A DNA stretch of 64,000 nt from Ignavibacteriota bacterium (GTDB lineage Bacteria > Bacteroidota > Ignavibacteria > Kapaibacteriales > UBA2268): assembly GCA_019637995.1 (NCBI GenBank), contig JAHBUQ010000003.1, forward strand, positions 310,001-374,000. The letters are read 5' to 3'. The notes beneath the pieces were generated by a model, which was not told the origin of the DNA, searched no databases, and worked only from the letters and a program-made list of their open reading frames with translations. The translations under genes and the position numbers were made by a program. Within the stretch, counting starts at the first letter, position 1, and every line of letters starts with the position of its first letter. Below are positions 46,101 through 54,602 of this stretch, in pieces.

Positions 46101-49100
46101 TAATAACAGTATTTTAAGCTATGGCATTGAGGTGAGATATGCTCCATATGCACAGATTCGAAGAAACAAAATCTGGAATTTTAATGGAGGTTCTAACAAT
46201 ACTAACTATGTTATTGGCATAAGGATTTACAGCACAGGTAATGTGCCAACATATATTGACGGTAATGATATTTATGGAATGAACTATCAGGGTACATCCA
46301 TTTGCTTTGCAAACGGTATCTGGATAGCAACAGGTAATTATAATGAAATAACTAATAATAAAATTGCTGATATTCTAACAACAAATTATACTTACACATC
46401 ACCTACAAGTTATCAGGCGGCAGGCATTAGAGTGCAGGGAAGCTTTACCAAAATACTACACAATACCATTATTATGCAAGGTCAGATGAAGTATTACTCA
46501 AACTCAACCAACTACGGTGGTTTTGCGGCAAATATCTTCTTTACAAGTTCGTATTCAGGTAATGATGTAAGAGGAAATATTTTGCACAATTCAGTAACTA
46601 AGGCTTCTAATGCAACCTGGCATCCACAAGCATATTGTATTTGGTATTACACAACTGCAAATATTGGTCCATACTTTACTCTGTTAGACCATAACGTATA
46701 TTCAGTTGGTAATGGAGCTAAAATAGGTGGTAATGGTACAACTACTATACCTCATCCATATCAGATGTTTACGCTCAATCAGTGGCAATCATATACAAAT
46801 AAAGACTGGAATTCAAAAACAGGAATGCCTGAATTTGTTGATACAAAAGAGGACTTGCACATAAATGGCAGCAGCATTGGAAATTCATTCTATATGTATG
46901 GTGGAATTCCTGAGATTACTTATGATGGCGATGGCGAAATGAGAAATGCAACTACTTACTACGGTGCTGACGAAGTAAATGCCATATTTGAACTTGCTGA
47001 AGATACAAAAATTGCTCCAAGCAATGCAGTTCATTGCGTTGAAGATGTAGTTACTATTTCAGCTAATCCCGATGTAACAGGTTTTGGTGATGGCGTTGAG
47101 CGTTCAGGTTTATCGGCAATTGACATCAATTGGTACAAAAATGGCGAATTGATTTCCGGTGCAAAAAGCAAAAATCTTACATTTAATCCTGTTAAAATGA
47201 GCGATTCTGCAAGATACTTTGCTACAGGTACATTTATGGGTAAAACTGTAACAAGCACTGAAACTTTACTCAAAGTTGAAACACCAATGTCTATTTCATA
47301 TCAGCCACCAACATCAGATGTATGTACAACATCTCCTGAACTCACTTTGCTTGCTGAAGCAACCGGAACTATTCTTGGTTATCAGTGGGAATTTATGAAG
47401 AAAGGAACTATGAATTGGGTTGATGTACAGGGAGCAACAAGTAATGTATTAGAATTAGTAATTACAAACGACTTGGTTGGTGATTACAGATTACGAGTAA
47501 TGGGTCCGGGCAACTGTGGTCCTGCTACAATCTGGACACAACCTGCTATGGTTACAATATCAGAACCACTTCACAGTGTTAACTTACATCAAATTGAAAA
47601 AAGTGAAGGCAAAAACTTATATTACACTTGCGTAGATGAAGATATTACTCTTAGCGTAACAGATGAGGGAACTGTTTTTGGTTATGTATGGCAAAAAGAT
47701 GCAGGCAATGGTTTTGTTGACTTATCCCTTGCACAGTATCCTACAGCACGTAATCCTGTATTAAGAATCAATGGTTCAACACCTGCTGAAAGCGGAATTT
47801 ACCGTTGTCTTGTATTGGGTTCAGCATCCTGCGGTACTGCAGAAGTATTATCACAGGAAGTTGACATAAGAATCTGGCCTTACTTCAGCTTAGACCAGCA
47901 GCCGGAAAGCAAAACACTTTGTGAAGGCGAAAATTCATTTATCAGAATTAACATCTCAGGTATAGTTTACAGTTACCAGTGGTTCAAAGATGGTGTAATG
48001 TTAACTTCAGAAGACAGTCCTTATTATGATAAACCGGTATTTTATTTAACTGATTCTAAGTTTGAAGATGGTGGTGTTTACCAATGCCGCGTTCAGGCAG
48101 AAGACTGTTTTGGTTTTCTCGATTTCATGTCTGAAGAAGCATCAATATATGTTTCAACAGGCACTGAAATAACAGTTCCTCCAATGACTCAGGCAGTTGT
48201 TCCTGGTAGCGATGTTACTTTCAGAGTAAGAGCTCACGTCAATGGTACTCCTGAAGGATATGTTCCTGAAATTCAATGGTACAAAGGCAACCAACCACTC
48301 GTGGAAGGTGGAAGATTTATCGGTACAAAATCAGACAGACTAAGCATTGCAAATGTTCAGGATAGCGACTTTGGTGAAAACTATCGTGTTATAGTAACAG
48401 GTCACTGTGGAAGCGACGAAGCTTCGTTTTTCGGATTAATCAAAGGCGAAGTTATCATTACTCAGCAACCTGTTGGAGCTGATGCATGCGAAGATGATAT
48501 GATTATTCTTAGTGTCTCAGCTGAAACAAGCGTTCCCGGTGGATTTGTTACATACCAATGGTACAAAGAAGGTATCGCCATTATGGATGGTGATGGAATT
48601 ATGGGAAGTCAGTCTGCTGAACTTATGATAGCTCCGGCAAAACCAAATAATTCAGGCAACTATCATGTAGAAGTTAAGCCGGGTAATTCGGATATAGGTA
48701 TCCTCTCTGATGAAGTATCTGTTACAATTGATCCTAAGCCGAAATTTACATCACAACCTGATGCTAATGTTACTATTGAAACAGGTGGTGTACTTGCACT
48801 TACAGTAGAAGTTGAAGGTATCGAACTTGAATACCAGTGGTATTTCGATGGTACAGCCATTGAAGGAGAAGATACTAATACACTTATGATTTATGATGTT
48901 ACTGAAGACAACACAGGTAATTACTGGGTGGAAGTTACAAACAGATGCGGTACAGTTCAGTCAGTTATTTCTGAAGTGATTGTAACCAGCGGTGCTTCAA
49001 CTGTTACAGAAGTATCCGAAAACGGCTTCATACTTGGTAATGCTGTACCAAACCCTGTGAATGCAACAGCGAATCTTGAGTTCATTGTCCCTGCTGAATC

Positions 49101-49290
49101 ACAAGTAAAAATCACACTCGTAAATGACTTAGGTGCTGAAATAGCAGTACTTACTGACGCTACATTGTCATCCGGAACACACAACTTAAGCATCAACACT
49201 GAATCACTGAATTTAACTTCAGGAGTTTACAGTGTGGTACTTAAATCATCCGGAACTATGCTGACACAAAGAATAGTCGTAGTCAGATAG
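43129..49290 (+). CDS. Giant T9SS-exported surface protein with parallel beta-helices and Ig-like domains
   Basis: 2053 residues with a signal peptide (1-22, ending VYGQ). Residues about 85-640 form one right-handed beta-helix (starts at SGADNVTIDG; repeated Asn-rich strands such as SCGTSKINNNSIEDV, of about 23-26 residues). A spacer domain follows (645-790). A second beta-helix begins near 863 (IGVNNVEIDGS) and runs to about 1280. From about 1290 to 1960 there are seven or eight Ig-like domains marked by YQW or WYK-type tryptophans and Cys (SYQWFKDGVMLTSED, EIQWYKGNQPLVEGG, EYQWYFDGTAIEGED). The end is a type A sorting domain from 1964 (NGFILGNAVPNPVNATANL). It probably serves in adhesion, or binding of polymers. 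It forms its own transcription unit, with a terminator at 49316. Confidence 0.88.
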   Translation: MRIFTKSLAILAVMFFSLNVYGQVEIEGTNYARLSLAFNAINAGTHTGDIEVLITDDFTETTTAVLNASGEGSADYESVIIYPTDEYTIQGNLTNGIIQLSGADNVTIDGRANLSGSSIDLTIQNNATSGAVIRIDRLVSGSGNPAENNTVRYCNIRHSGKTGSRYGITFGTSTSYTGTASHEGNRVEYCNFSNMYYGIRSYSSSADKAESLIINNNYFGSSTLTESLGYMTLYLYYVNDAKVYENTFEYLNHTGTMYVMYVYYCDDVEIFDNSIKNIDHPSSIYILRKQSSPNAKVYGNTVENVKANSTFYGFYTSSSSSTEFTDNVFKNIINNGTFYSFYLSSCGTSKINNNSIEDVQTSNGTLYNLYMSSCASSEVIGNYVDGATATTYLYNVYATSCASTKFHNNNFNDLNSVGGSTTSAHGFYILSSNSSEFINNSISNVRTTQVTTSTLYNPFGIFINSGTGYKIWYNSVYLTGKQHEVNTSSSMSACLMIYNSSTNSLDIRNNNFYNELEGRPGSKMYSIYMTSTNNRNSSTIDYNNYYVAGQHGVLGYLAGDRTTLSAWQSISQQDVNSISIDPDFNSSSVLAPFLNSAVLGKGTPINTVSTDIMGESRSSTAPTIGAYETADDIVGPQIDYEPLLTTTSTNNRTLVATITDRTGVDVGASSPRLYYRTTSTNNTFNSNSSTTSGWKYSEAESIVGNQFTFTLDYGKLNDGADVGDEIEYFLIAKDVSSRENVSYSSGKFTSEPTTTNLNSDNFPVTGAESYRLALGFSGNYTIGSNQTYTSLTKPEGIFKALMDNVVDGDVFLNISSNLNETGEIQLGSLTYAPNGPYKIYIRPNSDTKRTISGEIGGALIRLIGVNNVEIDGSYDGEGRYLKFENTATNSTTTYRATIMVGSNSGQGGNDITIKNCEITSGNRLNYSFGIITSDGAITTSTSSPGITNLLIKNNHIYNSTYGIYAAGQTAIGTTTLNNLIIEDNLVGDDDANNSILSYGIEVRYAPYAQIRRNKIWNFNGGSNNTNYVIGIRIYSTGNVPTYIDGNDIYGMNYQGTSICFANGIWIATGNYNEITNNKIADILTTNYTYTSPTSYQAAGIRVQGSFTKILHNTIIMQGQMKYYSNSTNYGGFAANIFFTSSYSGNDVRGNILHNSVTKASNATWHPQAYCIWYYTTANIGPYFTLLDHNVYSVGNGAKIGGNGTTTIPHPYQMFTLNQWQSYTNKDWNSKTGMPEFVDTKEDLHINGSSIGNSFYMYGGIPEITYDGDGEMRNATTYYGADEVNAIFELAEDTKIAPSNAVHCVEDVVTISANPDVTGFGDGVERSGLSAIDINWYKNGELISGAKSKNLTFNPVKMSDSARYFATGTFMGKTVTSTETLLKVETPMSISYQPPTSDVCTTSPELTLLAEATGTILGYQWEFMKKGTMNWVDVQGATSNVLELVITNDLVGDYRLRVMGPGNCGPATIWTQPAMVTISEPLHSVNLHQIEKSEGKNLYYTCVDEDITLSVTDEGTVFGYVWQKDAGNGFVDLSLAQYPTARNPVLRINGSTPAESGIYRCLVLGSASCGTAEVLSQEVDIRIWPYFSLDQQPESKTLCEGENSFIRINISGIVYSYQWFKDGVMLTSEDSPYYDKPVFYLTDSKFEDGGVYQCRVQAEDCFGFLDFMSEEASIYVSTGTEITVPPMTQAVVPGSDVTFRVRAHVNGTPEGYVPEIQWYKGNQPLVEGGRFIGTKSDRLSIANVQDSDFGENYRVIVTGHCGSDEASFFGLIKGEVIITQQPVGADACEDDMIILSVSAETSVPGGFVTYQWYKEGIAIMDGDGIMGSQSAELMIAPAKPNNSGNYHVEVKPGNSDIGILSDEVSVTIDPKPKFTSQPDANVTIETGGVLALTVEVEGIELEYQWYFDGTAIEGEDTNTLMIYDVTEDNTGNYWVEVTNRCGTVQSVISEVIVTSGASTVTEVSENGFILGNAVPNPVNATANLEFIVPAESQVKITLVNDLGAEIAVLTDATLSSGTHNLSINTESLNLTSGVYSVVLKSSGTMLTQRIVVVR

Positions 49291-49315
49291 TAGAAATTGT
49301 TCACCTTTAAAATAT

Positions 49316-49355
49316 AACTGGTAACCCCTTAAAAAAGGGTTGCCGGTTTTTTTTT
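49316..49355 (+). terminator. Intrinsic terminator after the giant surface protein
   Basis: Arms AACTGGTAACCC (49316-49327) and GGGTTGCCGGTT (49337-49348) pair with two G-T wobbles around a 9-base loop, and are followed by a T-tract to 49355. It is a strong rho-independent terminator for the plus strand, 26 bases after the stop. Confidence 0.9.
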
Positions 49356-49833
49356 AGTTATCATGTCCCGTCCAGTCTCCCCAATAATTGATTTCAATTA
49401 ATTTTGAAAATCTGTCACGAGCAACAGCAACAGAAACTGTCCTTTTGTTTGTAGCCCAGTGAGTTATACTGTAATTCCACTTAGGATGATATCCTTCCTG
49501 CTGGTGAAGCATTATGGTTTTTCCTGTGCTGTCCTCAATTCCAATCCGGCAATTACTCCATTCACCTGATGGAATATTTACATAAAAATACTCGGTCTGT
49601 CCTGGTGCAATTTTCTTACCCTTAATAATATTATCTGACCAGAGTCCTTTTGGAATTGTATCGCCTACTTTTCCCATAGGTTGCATTTCTATTGCTGTAA
49701 CAGAATACCACGAGCCTGATACATTTTCAAACTTTACGTGAAGATTTCCGGTTGATCCCGGGCTTGTAGTTTCATTGCAGGAGATTGTTAAAAATACTGC
49801 AACAGAGAACATAACAAATAGATGCCATTTCAT
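49354..49833 (-). CDS. Lipoprotein of unknown function
   Basis: 159 residues; lipoprotein signal MKWHLFVMFSVAVFLTISC with Cys19 as the lipid site. The mature part is beta-rich with many aromatic residues (SGSWYSVTAIEMQPMG, GEWSNCRIGIED, YHPKWNYSITHWATNK) and an SGSTGN linker after the anchor. It resembles no family that I can name. A fully matching promoter (49871-49902) lies 38 bases upstream. It converges with the giant surface protein, so a functional link is not implied by transcription. Confidence 0.75.
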   Translation of the reverse strand: MKWHLFVMFSVAVFLTISCNETTSPGSTGNLHVKFENVSGSWYSVTAIEMQPMGKVGDTIPKGLWSDNIIKGKKIAPGQTEYFYVNIPSGEWSNCRIGIEDSTGKTIMLHQQEGYHPKWNYSITHWATNKRTVSVAVARDRFSKLIEINYWGDWTGHDN

Positions 49834-49870
49834 TCTTATACCTTTTGAATTTTAAACAAAAAAGACAATT

Positions 49871-49902
49871 CAAAATTAATCTAAATATTAATATTTACCA
49901 AA
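49871..49902 (-). promoter_or_regulatory. Promoter, TTTG-N20-TAATTTTG
   Basis: On the minus strand TTTG (49902-49899), 20 bases, then TAATTTTG (49878-49871). This predicts a start near 49865 and a leader of about 32 bases before the lipoprotein ATG at 49833. Confidence 0.6.
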
Positions 49903-49994
49903 TTGTTTAACAAATATTCGTTAAAACTTTTAAATTTCATTAAATAATCGTATTTTTATAAATTATAATTATTAATTATTTAAAAAAAAATAAT

Positions 49995-50783
49995 ATGAAA
50001 AACTACATATACATATTTTTGTTTATTTTTGCAATTCCAATAATTGCAGCTGAAGATTTTTACTCCCTTTCAGCTAAGAAAATTAATGGTGATACACTTC
50101 ATTTTTCTGAGCTACGTGGCAAAAAGCTTATGATAGTTAATGTTGCATCACTCTGTGGCTATACATATCAATATGCCGAGTTGCAGAAATTATACGAAGA
50201 ATTCGGAGGCGATAATTTTGAAATTATAGCATTTCCGGCAAATAATTTCTCTAATCAGGAGCCCGGAACAGATGAGGATATTGAGGATTTCTGCAAAGAA
50301 AACTATAATGTTACTTTTACAATGATGTCCAAAATCTCAGTAAAAGGATTTGACAAACACTCTGTTTATCAGTGGCTTACAGATGGTTCTATTAATGGTC
50401 AGGTTTATCAGGAGGTTATGTGGAATTTCCAAAAATACTGTATAACAGAAGAAGGTAAAATTTGGAAAATATTCAGCTCTCAAACTTCACCACTTCATAA
50501 TGATATCAAAACATGGCTTAAGCAAAATGTAAGTATTGCAGAAAATAATGATTTAAACGAAATAATTGCAGTCTATCCAAATCCTGCTAATGATTTTATA
50601 ATGATTGATGCGATTGATACCAATGATGACGTTATTATTTATAATACTTTGGGGATTGAACAGTTAAGACTCAATAGTCCGGATGCAACAAATGGCGTTC
50701 ATTCAATTAATATATCTGCTTTACCGGCAGGGACATATATTATCAGAATCGGGAATCAATCTAAAATATTTGTCAAAATTTAA
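49995..50783 (+). CDS. Glutathione peroxidase fused to a T9SS sorting domain
   Basis: 262 residues: signal peptide (1-19), a thioredoxin-fold peroxidase (20-180) and a type A T9SS sorting domain (190-262; VYPNPANDFIMID and LPAGTYIIRIG). The peroxidase has the catalytic Cys54 in NVASLCGYT, the WNF motif (W143-N144) and Cys100 in EDFCKENYNVTF. In the conserved FPCNQF-type loop the sequence is FPANNF (residues 80-85): Cys to Ala82 and the catalytic Gln to Asn84. The enzyme reduces hydroperoxides with a thiol donor, probably thioredoxin-like. The signal and sorting domains predict export to the cell surface, unusual for this normally cytoplasmic or periplasmic enzyme. Confidence 0.9.
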   Translation: MKNYIYIFLFIFAIPIIAAEDFYSLSAKKINGDTLHFSELRGKKLMIVNVASLCGYTYQYAELQKLYEEFGGDNFEIIAFPANNFSNQEPGTDEDIEDFCKENYNVTFTMMSKISVKGFDKHSVYQWLTDGSINGQVYQEVMWNFQKYCITEEGKIWKIFSSQTSPLHNDIKTWLKQNVSIAENNDLNEIIAVYPNPANDFIMIDAIDTNDDVIIYNTLGIEQLRLNSPDATNGVHSINISALPAGTYIIRIGNQSKIFVKI

Positions 50784-50816
50784 TAAAGATAATGAAATAT
50801 AATAATTGGAAATATT

Positions 50817-52874
50817 ATGGTAGTTAATGAGTTAATAAACCCAAAAAGTATAGTAATTGTAGGTGGCTCGAATGATATCGAAAAGCCCGGCGGAAAAATT
50901 CTGAAAAATATAATTGACGGAAACTATCGTGGGCAATTATCAGTTGTCAATCCTAAGGAAACAATTGTACAGGGTGTTAAGTGTTTTGCTGATGTTAAAG
51001 ATATTGATGATGCAGAACTTGCAATTATTGCAATACCTTCCCGAATGACACTTGATACAATCAAAACCTTAGCTTACGAAAAATCCACAAAAGCATTCAT
51101 AATACTTTCTGCAGGATTTAGTGAATTCGGAGAAGCCGGAAAACTATTAGAGCAGGAGATTGTTAAAGTAGTTGAAAGTGTGGGCGGCTCGCTTATTGGT
51201 CCAAACTGTATCGGGATTGTTACTCATAGTTACAAAGGTGTATTTGCCGGATTAATTCCACAATTAAGCAATAAGGGCTGTGATTTGGTATCCGGCTCAG
51301 GCGCAACAATTTGCTTTATATTGGAAATGGCTGTTCCCCGCGGACTAATGTTCAACAGTATTTTTTCTGTTGGAAACAGTGCTCAAATCGGTGTCGAAGA
51401 AGTGCTTGAATACTGGGATGATACTTTCGACCCGAAAACTTCATCCAAAGTCAAATTGTTCTATATAGAACAAATTCATAATCCCGATAAACTGCTTAAG
51501 CATTGCCGCTCATTAATTAAGAAAGGATGCCGTATTGCAGCTATCAAAGCCGGAACAACTGAAGCCGGCTCACGGGCTGTTTCATCTCATACCGGAGCAT
51601 TAGCAGGCTCAGATACTGCTGTCGAGGCATTATTCCGCAAAGCCGGCATAATTCGATGCTACTCACGCCAGGAGCTTGTTTATGTTGGTGGAGTTCTACT
51701 TCATAAACCTCTCACCGGAAAAAATATTGCAGTCATTACTCATGCAGGTGGATCGGGTGTTATGCTTACCGATACTCTGGCTAAAGGCGGTTTAAGTATA
51801 CCAAAAATCGAAGGTCCAGCCGCAGAAGAACTGCTTGCGCAGCTTTATCACGGATCATCTGTATCAAATCCGATAGATTTTCTTGCTACAGGAAATGCTG
51901 ACCAACTCGGTACAATTCTGGAATATGTTGACCGTGAATTTCATAATATTGATGCCTCTGTAGTGATTTTCGGAACTACCGGAATGTTCGATGTAACTGG
52001 AGTGTATGATGTTCTCCATGAGAAAATGAAATGGTGCAAAAAGCCTATTTATCCATGTCTGCCATCTGTTGTTCAAGCGGAAAAAGCCGTAAAACACTTC
52101 CTTTCGCTTGGTAGAATTGACTTCACTGATGAAGTTGCACTTGGTTCAGCGCTTTCGAAGATTTATAATACTGCTCCACCTGCTGATGAATATACTCTAC
52201 CTGAAGTTGATAAAAAAATAATAAGAGAAGTTATTGATAATTCAGATGACGGCTACTTATCTCCTGAGAAAATTCAGAAATTGCTTGATGCAGTTGGAAT
52301 CCCGAGAGTAAAAGAATTGATTGCTGAATCAAAAGAAGATGCTCTCAAAAAAGCTTCAGAGCTTGGATTTCCTTTAGTATTGAAAGTTGTCGGTCCGATT
52401 CATAAAACTGATGTCGGTGGAGTCGTACTCAATGTTCGGCATCCTGATATAGTGGCGGCTGAATTCGACCGAATGATGCAGATTCCCGATGCTACCGGAA
52501 TTATGCTTCAGCAGATGCTTAGCGGTACTGAACTTTTTGTGGGAGCAAAGCATGAAGAAGATTTCGGGCATATTGTACTTCTTGGTCTTGGAGGCATATT
52601 TATCGAAGTGCTTAAAGATATTTCCTCTGCACTTGCACCTGTAAGCAGAGTTGAAGCTTTGAAAATGATGTCCGAGCTGAAATCTTACAAACTTCTTGAA
52701 GGAGTGCGTAAACGTGAAGGTGTAAATAAGGAAATATTTGCAGAAATTTTGGAAAGATTATCAGCTCTGCTTGATGCAGCACCGGAAATTATGGAATTAG
52801 ACCTGAATCCGCTTCTTGGGAAGTCTGATTCAATTATAGCTGTGGATGGAAGAATCAGGATTGAAAAAAAATAA
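50817..52874 (+). CDS. ADP-forming acetate/acyl-CoA ligase family protein
   Basis: 685 residues. The N-terminus is a CoA-binding Rossmann domain (PKSIVIVGGSNDIEKPGGKILKNI), next come the ligase domains with the phospho-His (SSHTGALAGSD, near 258), and the C-terminal ATP-grasp domain (KIQKLLDAVGIPRVKELIAES, LVLKVVGPIHKTDVGGVVLNV). This is the single-chain form of ADP-forming acetyl-CoA synthetase (alpha-beta fused), which makes ATP from acyl-CoA or the reverse; GNAT-less, so it is not the Pat acetyltransferase fusion. It is 33 bases after the peroxidase gene. Substrate among short acyl groups is uncertain. Confidence 0.88.
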   Translation: MVVNELINPKSIVIVGGSNDIEKPGGKILKNIIDGNYRGQLSVVNPKETIVQGVKCFADVKDIDDAELAIIAIPSRMTLDTIKTLAYEKSTKAFIILSAGFSEFGEAGKLLEQEIVKVVESVGGSLIGPNCIGIVTHSYKGVFAGLIPQLSNKGCDLVSGSGATICFILEMAVPRGLMFNSIFSVGNSAQIGVEEVLEYWDDTFDPKTSSKVKLFYIEQIHNPDKLLKHCRSLIKKGCRIAAIKAGTTEAGSRAVSSHTGALAGSDTAVEALFRKAGIIRCYSRQELVYVGGVLLHKPLTGKNIAVITHAGGSGVMLTDTLAKGGLSIPKIEGPAAEELLAQLYHGSSVSNPIDFLATGNADQLGTILEYVDREFHNIDASVVIFGTTGMFDVTGVYDVLHEKMKWCKKPIYPCLPSVVQAEKAVKHFLSLGRIDFTDEVALGSALSKIYNTAPPADEYTLPEVDKKIIREVIDNSDDGYLSPEKIQKLLDAVGIPRVKELIAESKEDALKKASELGFPLVLKVVGPIHKTDVGGVVLNVRHPDIVAAEFDRMMQIPDATGIMLQQMLSGTELFVGAKHEEDFGHIVLLGLGGIFIEVLKDISSALAPVSRVEALKMMSELKSYKLLEGVRKREGVNKEIFAEILERLSALLDAAPEIMELDLNPLLGKSDSIIAVDGRIRIEKK

Positions 52875-52891
52875 TTGTGGAAAACAAGGAT

Positions 52892-52917
52892 ACCGCCGAC
52901 ATTTTGATATCGGCGGT
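52892..52917. terminator. Hairpin after the acyl-CoA ligase gene
   Basis: Arms ACCGCCGA (52892-52899) and TCGGCGGT (52910-52917) are perfect complements with a 10-base loop, 17 bases after the stop. The tail is TTTAAAATAA, so it is weak as an intrinsic terminator, though the stem is GC-rich and unlike the surroundings. Confidence 0.65.
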
Positions 52918-53235
52918 TTAAAATAATCAAATTAAGCCATTTATTAACTTTGGAAAATACAGCTGAAACATAATAGCGGCTGAATTTACCAATTAATGTT
53001 GCCTGATAAGTATTACAAAATAATTTTCATAAATAAATGAAATTGAAAAGTATATGCCAGCCATCAAATTAGATCAATCACCTGAATTTATGTCCATTGA
53101 GCCATTGTCAGATTGAATTTTACTTACTCCATAAGTTTCATACTTTGTTAGTATCGTTTCTAAAATATTTATGTGATACTTAATCATTTTAAATATTAAG
53201 GAATGATAGATCTCTATTATGATCAGCTCTATGAC

Positions 53236-53385
53236 TTATTGTTTAGCCTGTTGATTTGCTGATTTTTTATCCATATTCATAATTAATTCGTAATTGACAG
53301 GAAATTCCTCTACCAAACGAAAAATTCCAATAATTGCAGTTATATCCGAAATTAGGAAAAAGAACATTTTTATGATACAATTCAT
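53236..53385 (-). CDS. Possible short membrane peptide or gene relic
   Basis: A 49-codon frame starts at an ATG (53385) and ends TAA (53236). Its start has a hydrophobic stretch (MFFFLISDITAIIGIF) followed by a polar tail rich in Lys, Gln and Asn (MDKKSANQQAKQ). The shape, one membrane helix with a charged tail, is protein-like, but there is no good ribosome site and no family match. It could equally be the 3' end of a decayed gene. Confidence 0.25.
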   Translation of the reverse strand: MNCIIKMFFFLISDITAIIGIFRLVEEFPVNYELIMNMDKKSANQQAKQ

Positions 53386-53396
53386 CTTCAATATTC

Positions 53397-53459
53397 ATTG
53401 TCAGTCTGATTCATTGGATTTGTTATGCAGAAACCTTCGATTTAATTCAGACTGACAAT
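53397..53459. repeat. 13-bp inverted repeat with 37-base spacer
   Basis: ATTGTCAGTCTGA (53397-53409) is matched by its exact reverse complement at 53447-53459. The inner sequence has no coding sense. It lies 62 bases downstream of the end of the SPOR-protein gene (53521) and could be a terminator-like hairpin, or the ends of a small element. The same half-site recurs as CATTGTCAGATTGAA near 53113. Confidence 0.6.
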
Positions 53460-53520
53460 TGGTTATTTTAGCTATTGTAACTATCAGACAAACATAATTA
53501 GAAAACAGACAATATTATAT

Positions 53521-54537
53521 TTATTTTCTGTAAATAATTGGTTCGCAATTGCATTGAATACTAACGATCTTCTTGCCTTCCTCTGCTGATTCAAGAGAGG
53601 AGTAGTGACCAATCACAACTGCGTGCATCACGATACCGTTTACTTCTTTTTCTACAACTTGCGTCCTTAGTCTGCGAACTAAGAATTTATTTTTTTCTGA
53701 TTCTGCAGTATTAGAATCTTTATAAATTCCGACCTGCAAACCAAAAAACTCAGGTTCCTTAGGCGAATCGTGAGATGTATTAAGATTTGGAATTTCCTCA
53801 ATTTTTGTAACACTCTGATTTCCATTTAGGTTTGGATTAGTTTTTGGTTTAACAGGCGTTTCTGTAATATCACTTTTTTTTGTCCCTGTATCAGTCATTG
53901 ATTTTTCAAATTTTGAGATATTAGAATTATCAGATTTAGAATTTTCCGGCAGTTTCTTAACATTATCTTTCAAATCAATTGTTGCTGCAATTTCATCAGG
54001 ATTAATTACGTCAGGTTTGGATGAAGTAGCAGGTTTGTTCATATTTTCCGGATGAATCTTTTGTAAATTATTTTGATTACGTTCACTTGTAGCAGAAACA
54101 GTCTTCATATTCTTTCTTGAAAGTGCAACTGCAGAGCGTACTACATCGGAAGCAGGACCTATAAAAGGTGAAGCAGGGTATCTACCTCTAAAATTTGCAA
54201 GCTCCGCCTGCGATTTGATTGTATCGCCTAAAACAGCATAGAATTGAATTATTCTCCAGTATGCATGGTCAGCCCAAGCACTCTCAGGATATTTTTGAAT
54301 GATGCCTTTATAGACATCAAGAGCAAGAAAAGCATCTTCGAGAATTGTACCGTGAAGTAGTTTCACGCCCGGGTCATCAGGATATTTTGCCAATAAATCA
54401 GGAATTACAGCCCTAACCTCATCAATTCTGCCATATGCAACAAGTCTTAAATTTTTGTTAACTTCGTCTTTCTGTGAAAATAAAATACCAGTGTTCAATA
54501 TTATTATTGAAAATAAGAGAGATTTTACGATTTTCAT
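53521..54537 (-). CDS. Secreted TPR and SPOR-domain protein
   Basis: 338 residues: signal peptide (1-21); a TPR-like region about 25-140 (YGRIDEVRAVIPDLLAKYPDDPGVKLLHGTIL, KYPESAWADHAYWRIIQFYAVLGDT, in the style of BamD/YbgF); a Ser/Asn/Lys-rich linker (150-250); and a SPOR domain (about 258-336: FGLQVGIYKDSNTAESEKNKF). SPOR domains bind denuded glycan strands at division sites, so the protein probably sits at the septum. Its neighbours do not refine this. Confidence 0.85.
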   Translation of the reverse strand: MKIVKSLLFSIIILNTGILFSQKDEVNKNLRLVAYGRIDEVRAVIPDLLAKYPDDPGVKLLHGTILEDAFLALDVYKGIIQKYPESAWADHAYWRIIQFYAVLGDTIKSQAELANFRGRYPASPFIGPASDVVRSAVALSRKNMKTVSATSERNQNNLQKIHPENMNKPATSSKPDVINPDEIAATIDLKDNVKKLPENSKSDNSNISKFEKSMTDTGTKKSDITETPVKPKTNPNLNGNQSVTKIEEIPNLNTSHDSPKEPEFFGLQVGIYKDSNTAESEKNKFLVRRLRTQVVEKEVNGIVMHAVVIGHYSSLESAEEGKKIVSIQCNCEPIIYRK

Positions 54538-54602
54538 AACTTTTACCTTAAATTTACTTTATGCCTGTTACAAAAAAACACAATTATATTTAAATATACA
54601 AA

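Larger units (their letters stand above)
52918..53520. other. 600-base intergenic region with relic-like content
   Basis: No clear gene fills this gap. It holds a possible 49-residue minus-strand frame (53236-53385), an inverted repeat (53397-53459) and a short third copy of the CATTGTCAG sequence near 53113. Base composition is near that of neighbouring intergenic DNA. It may be the scar of a lost gene or element. Confidence 0.5.
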
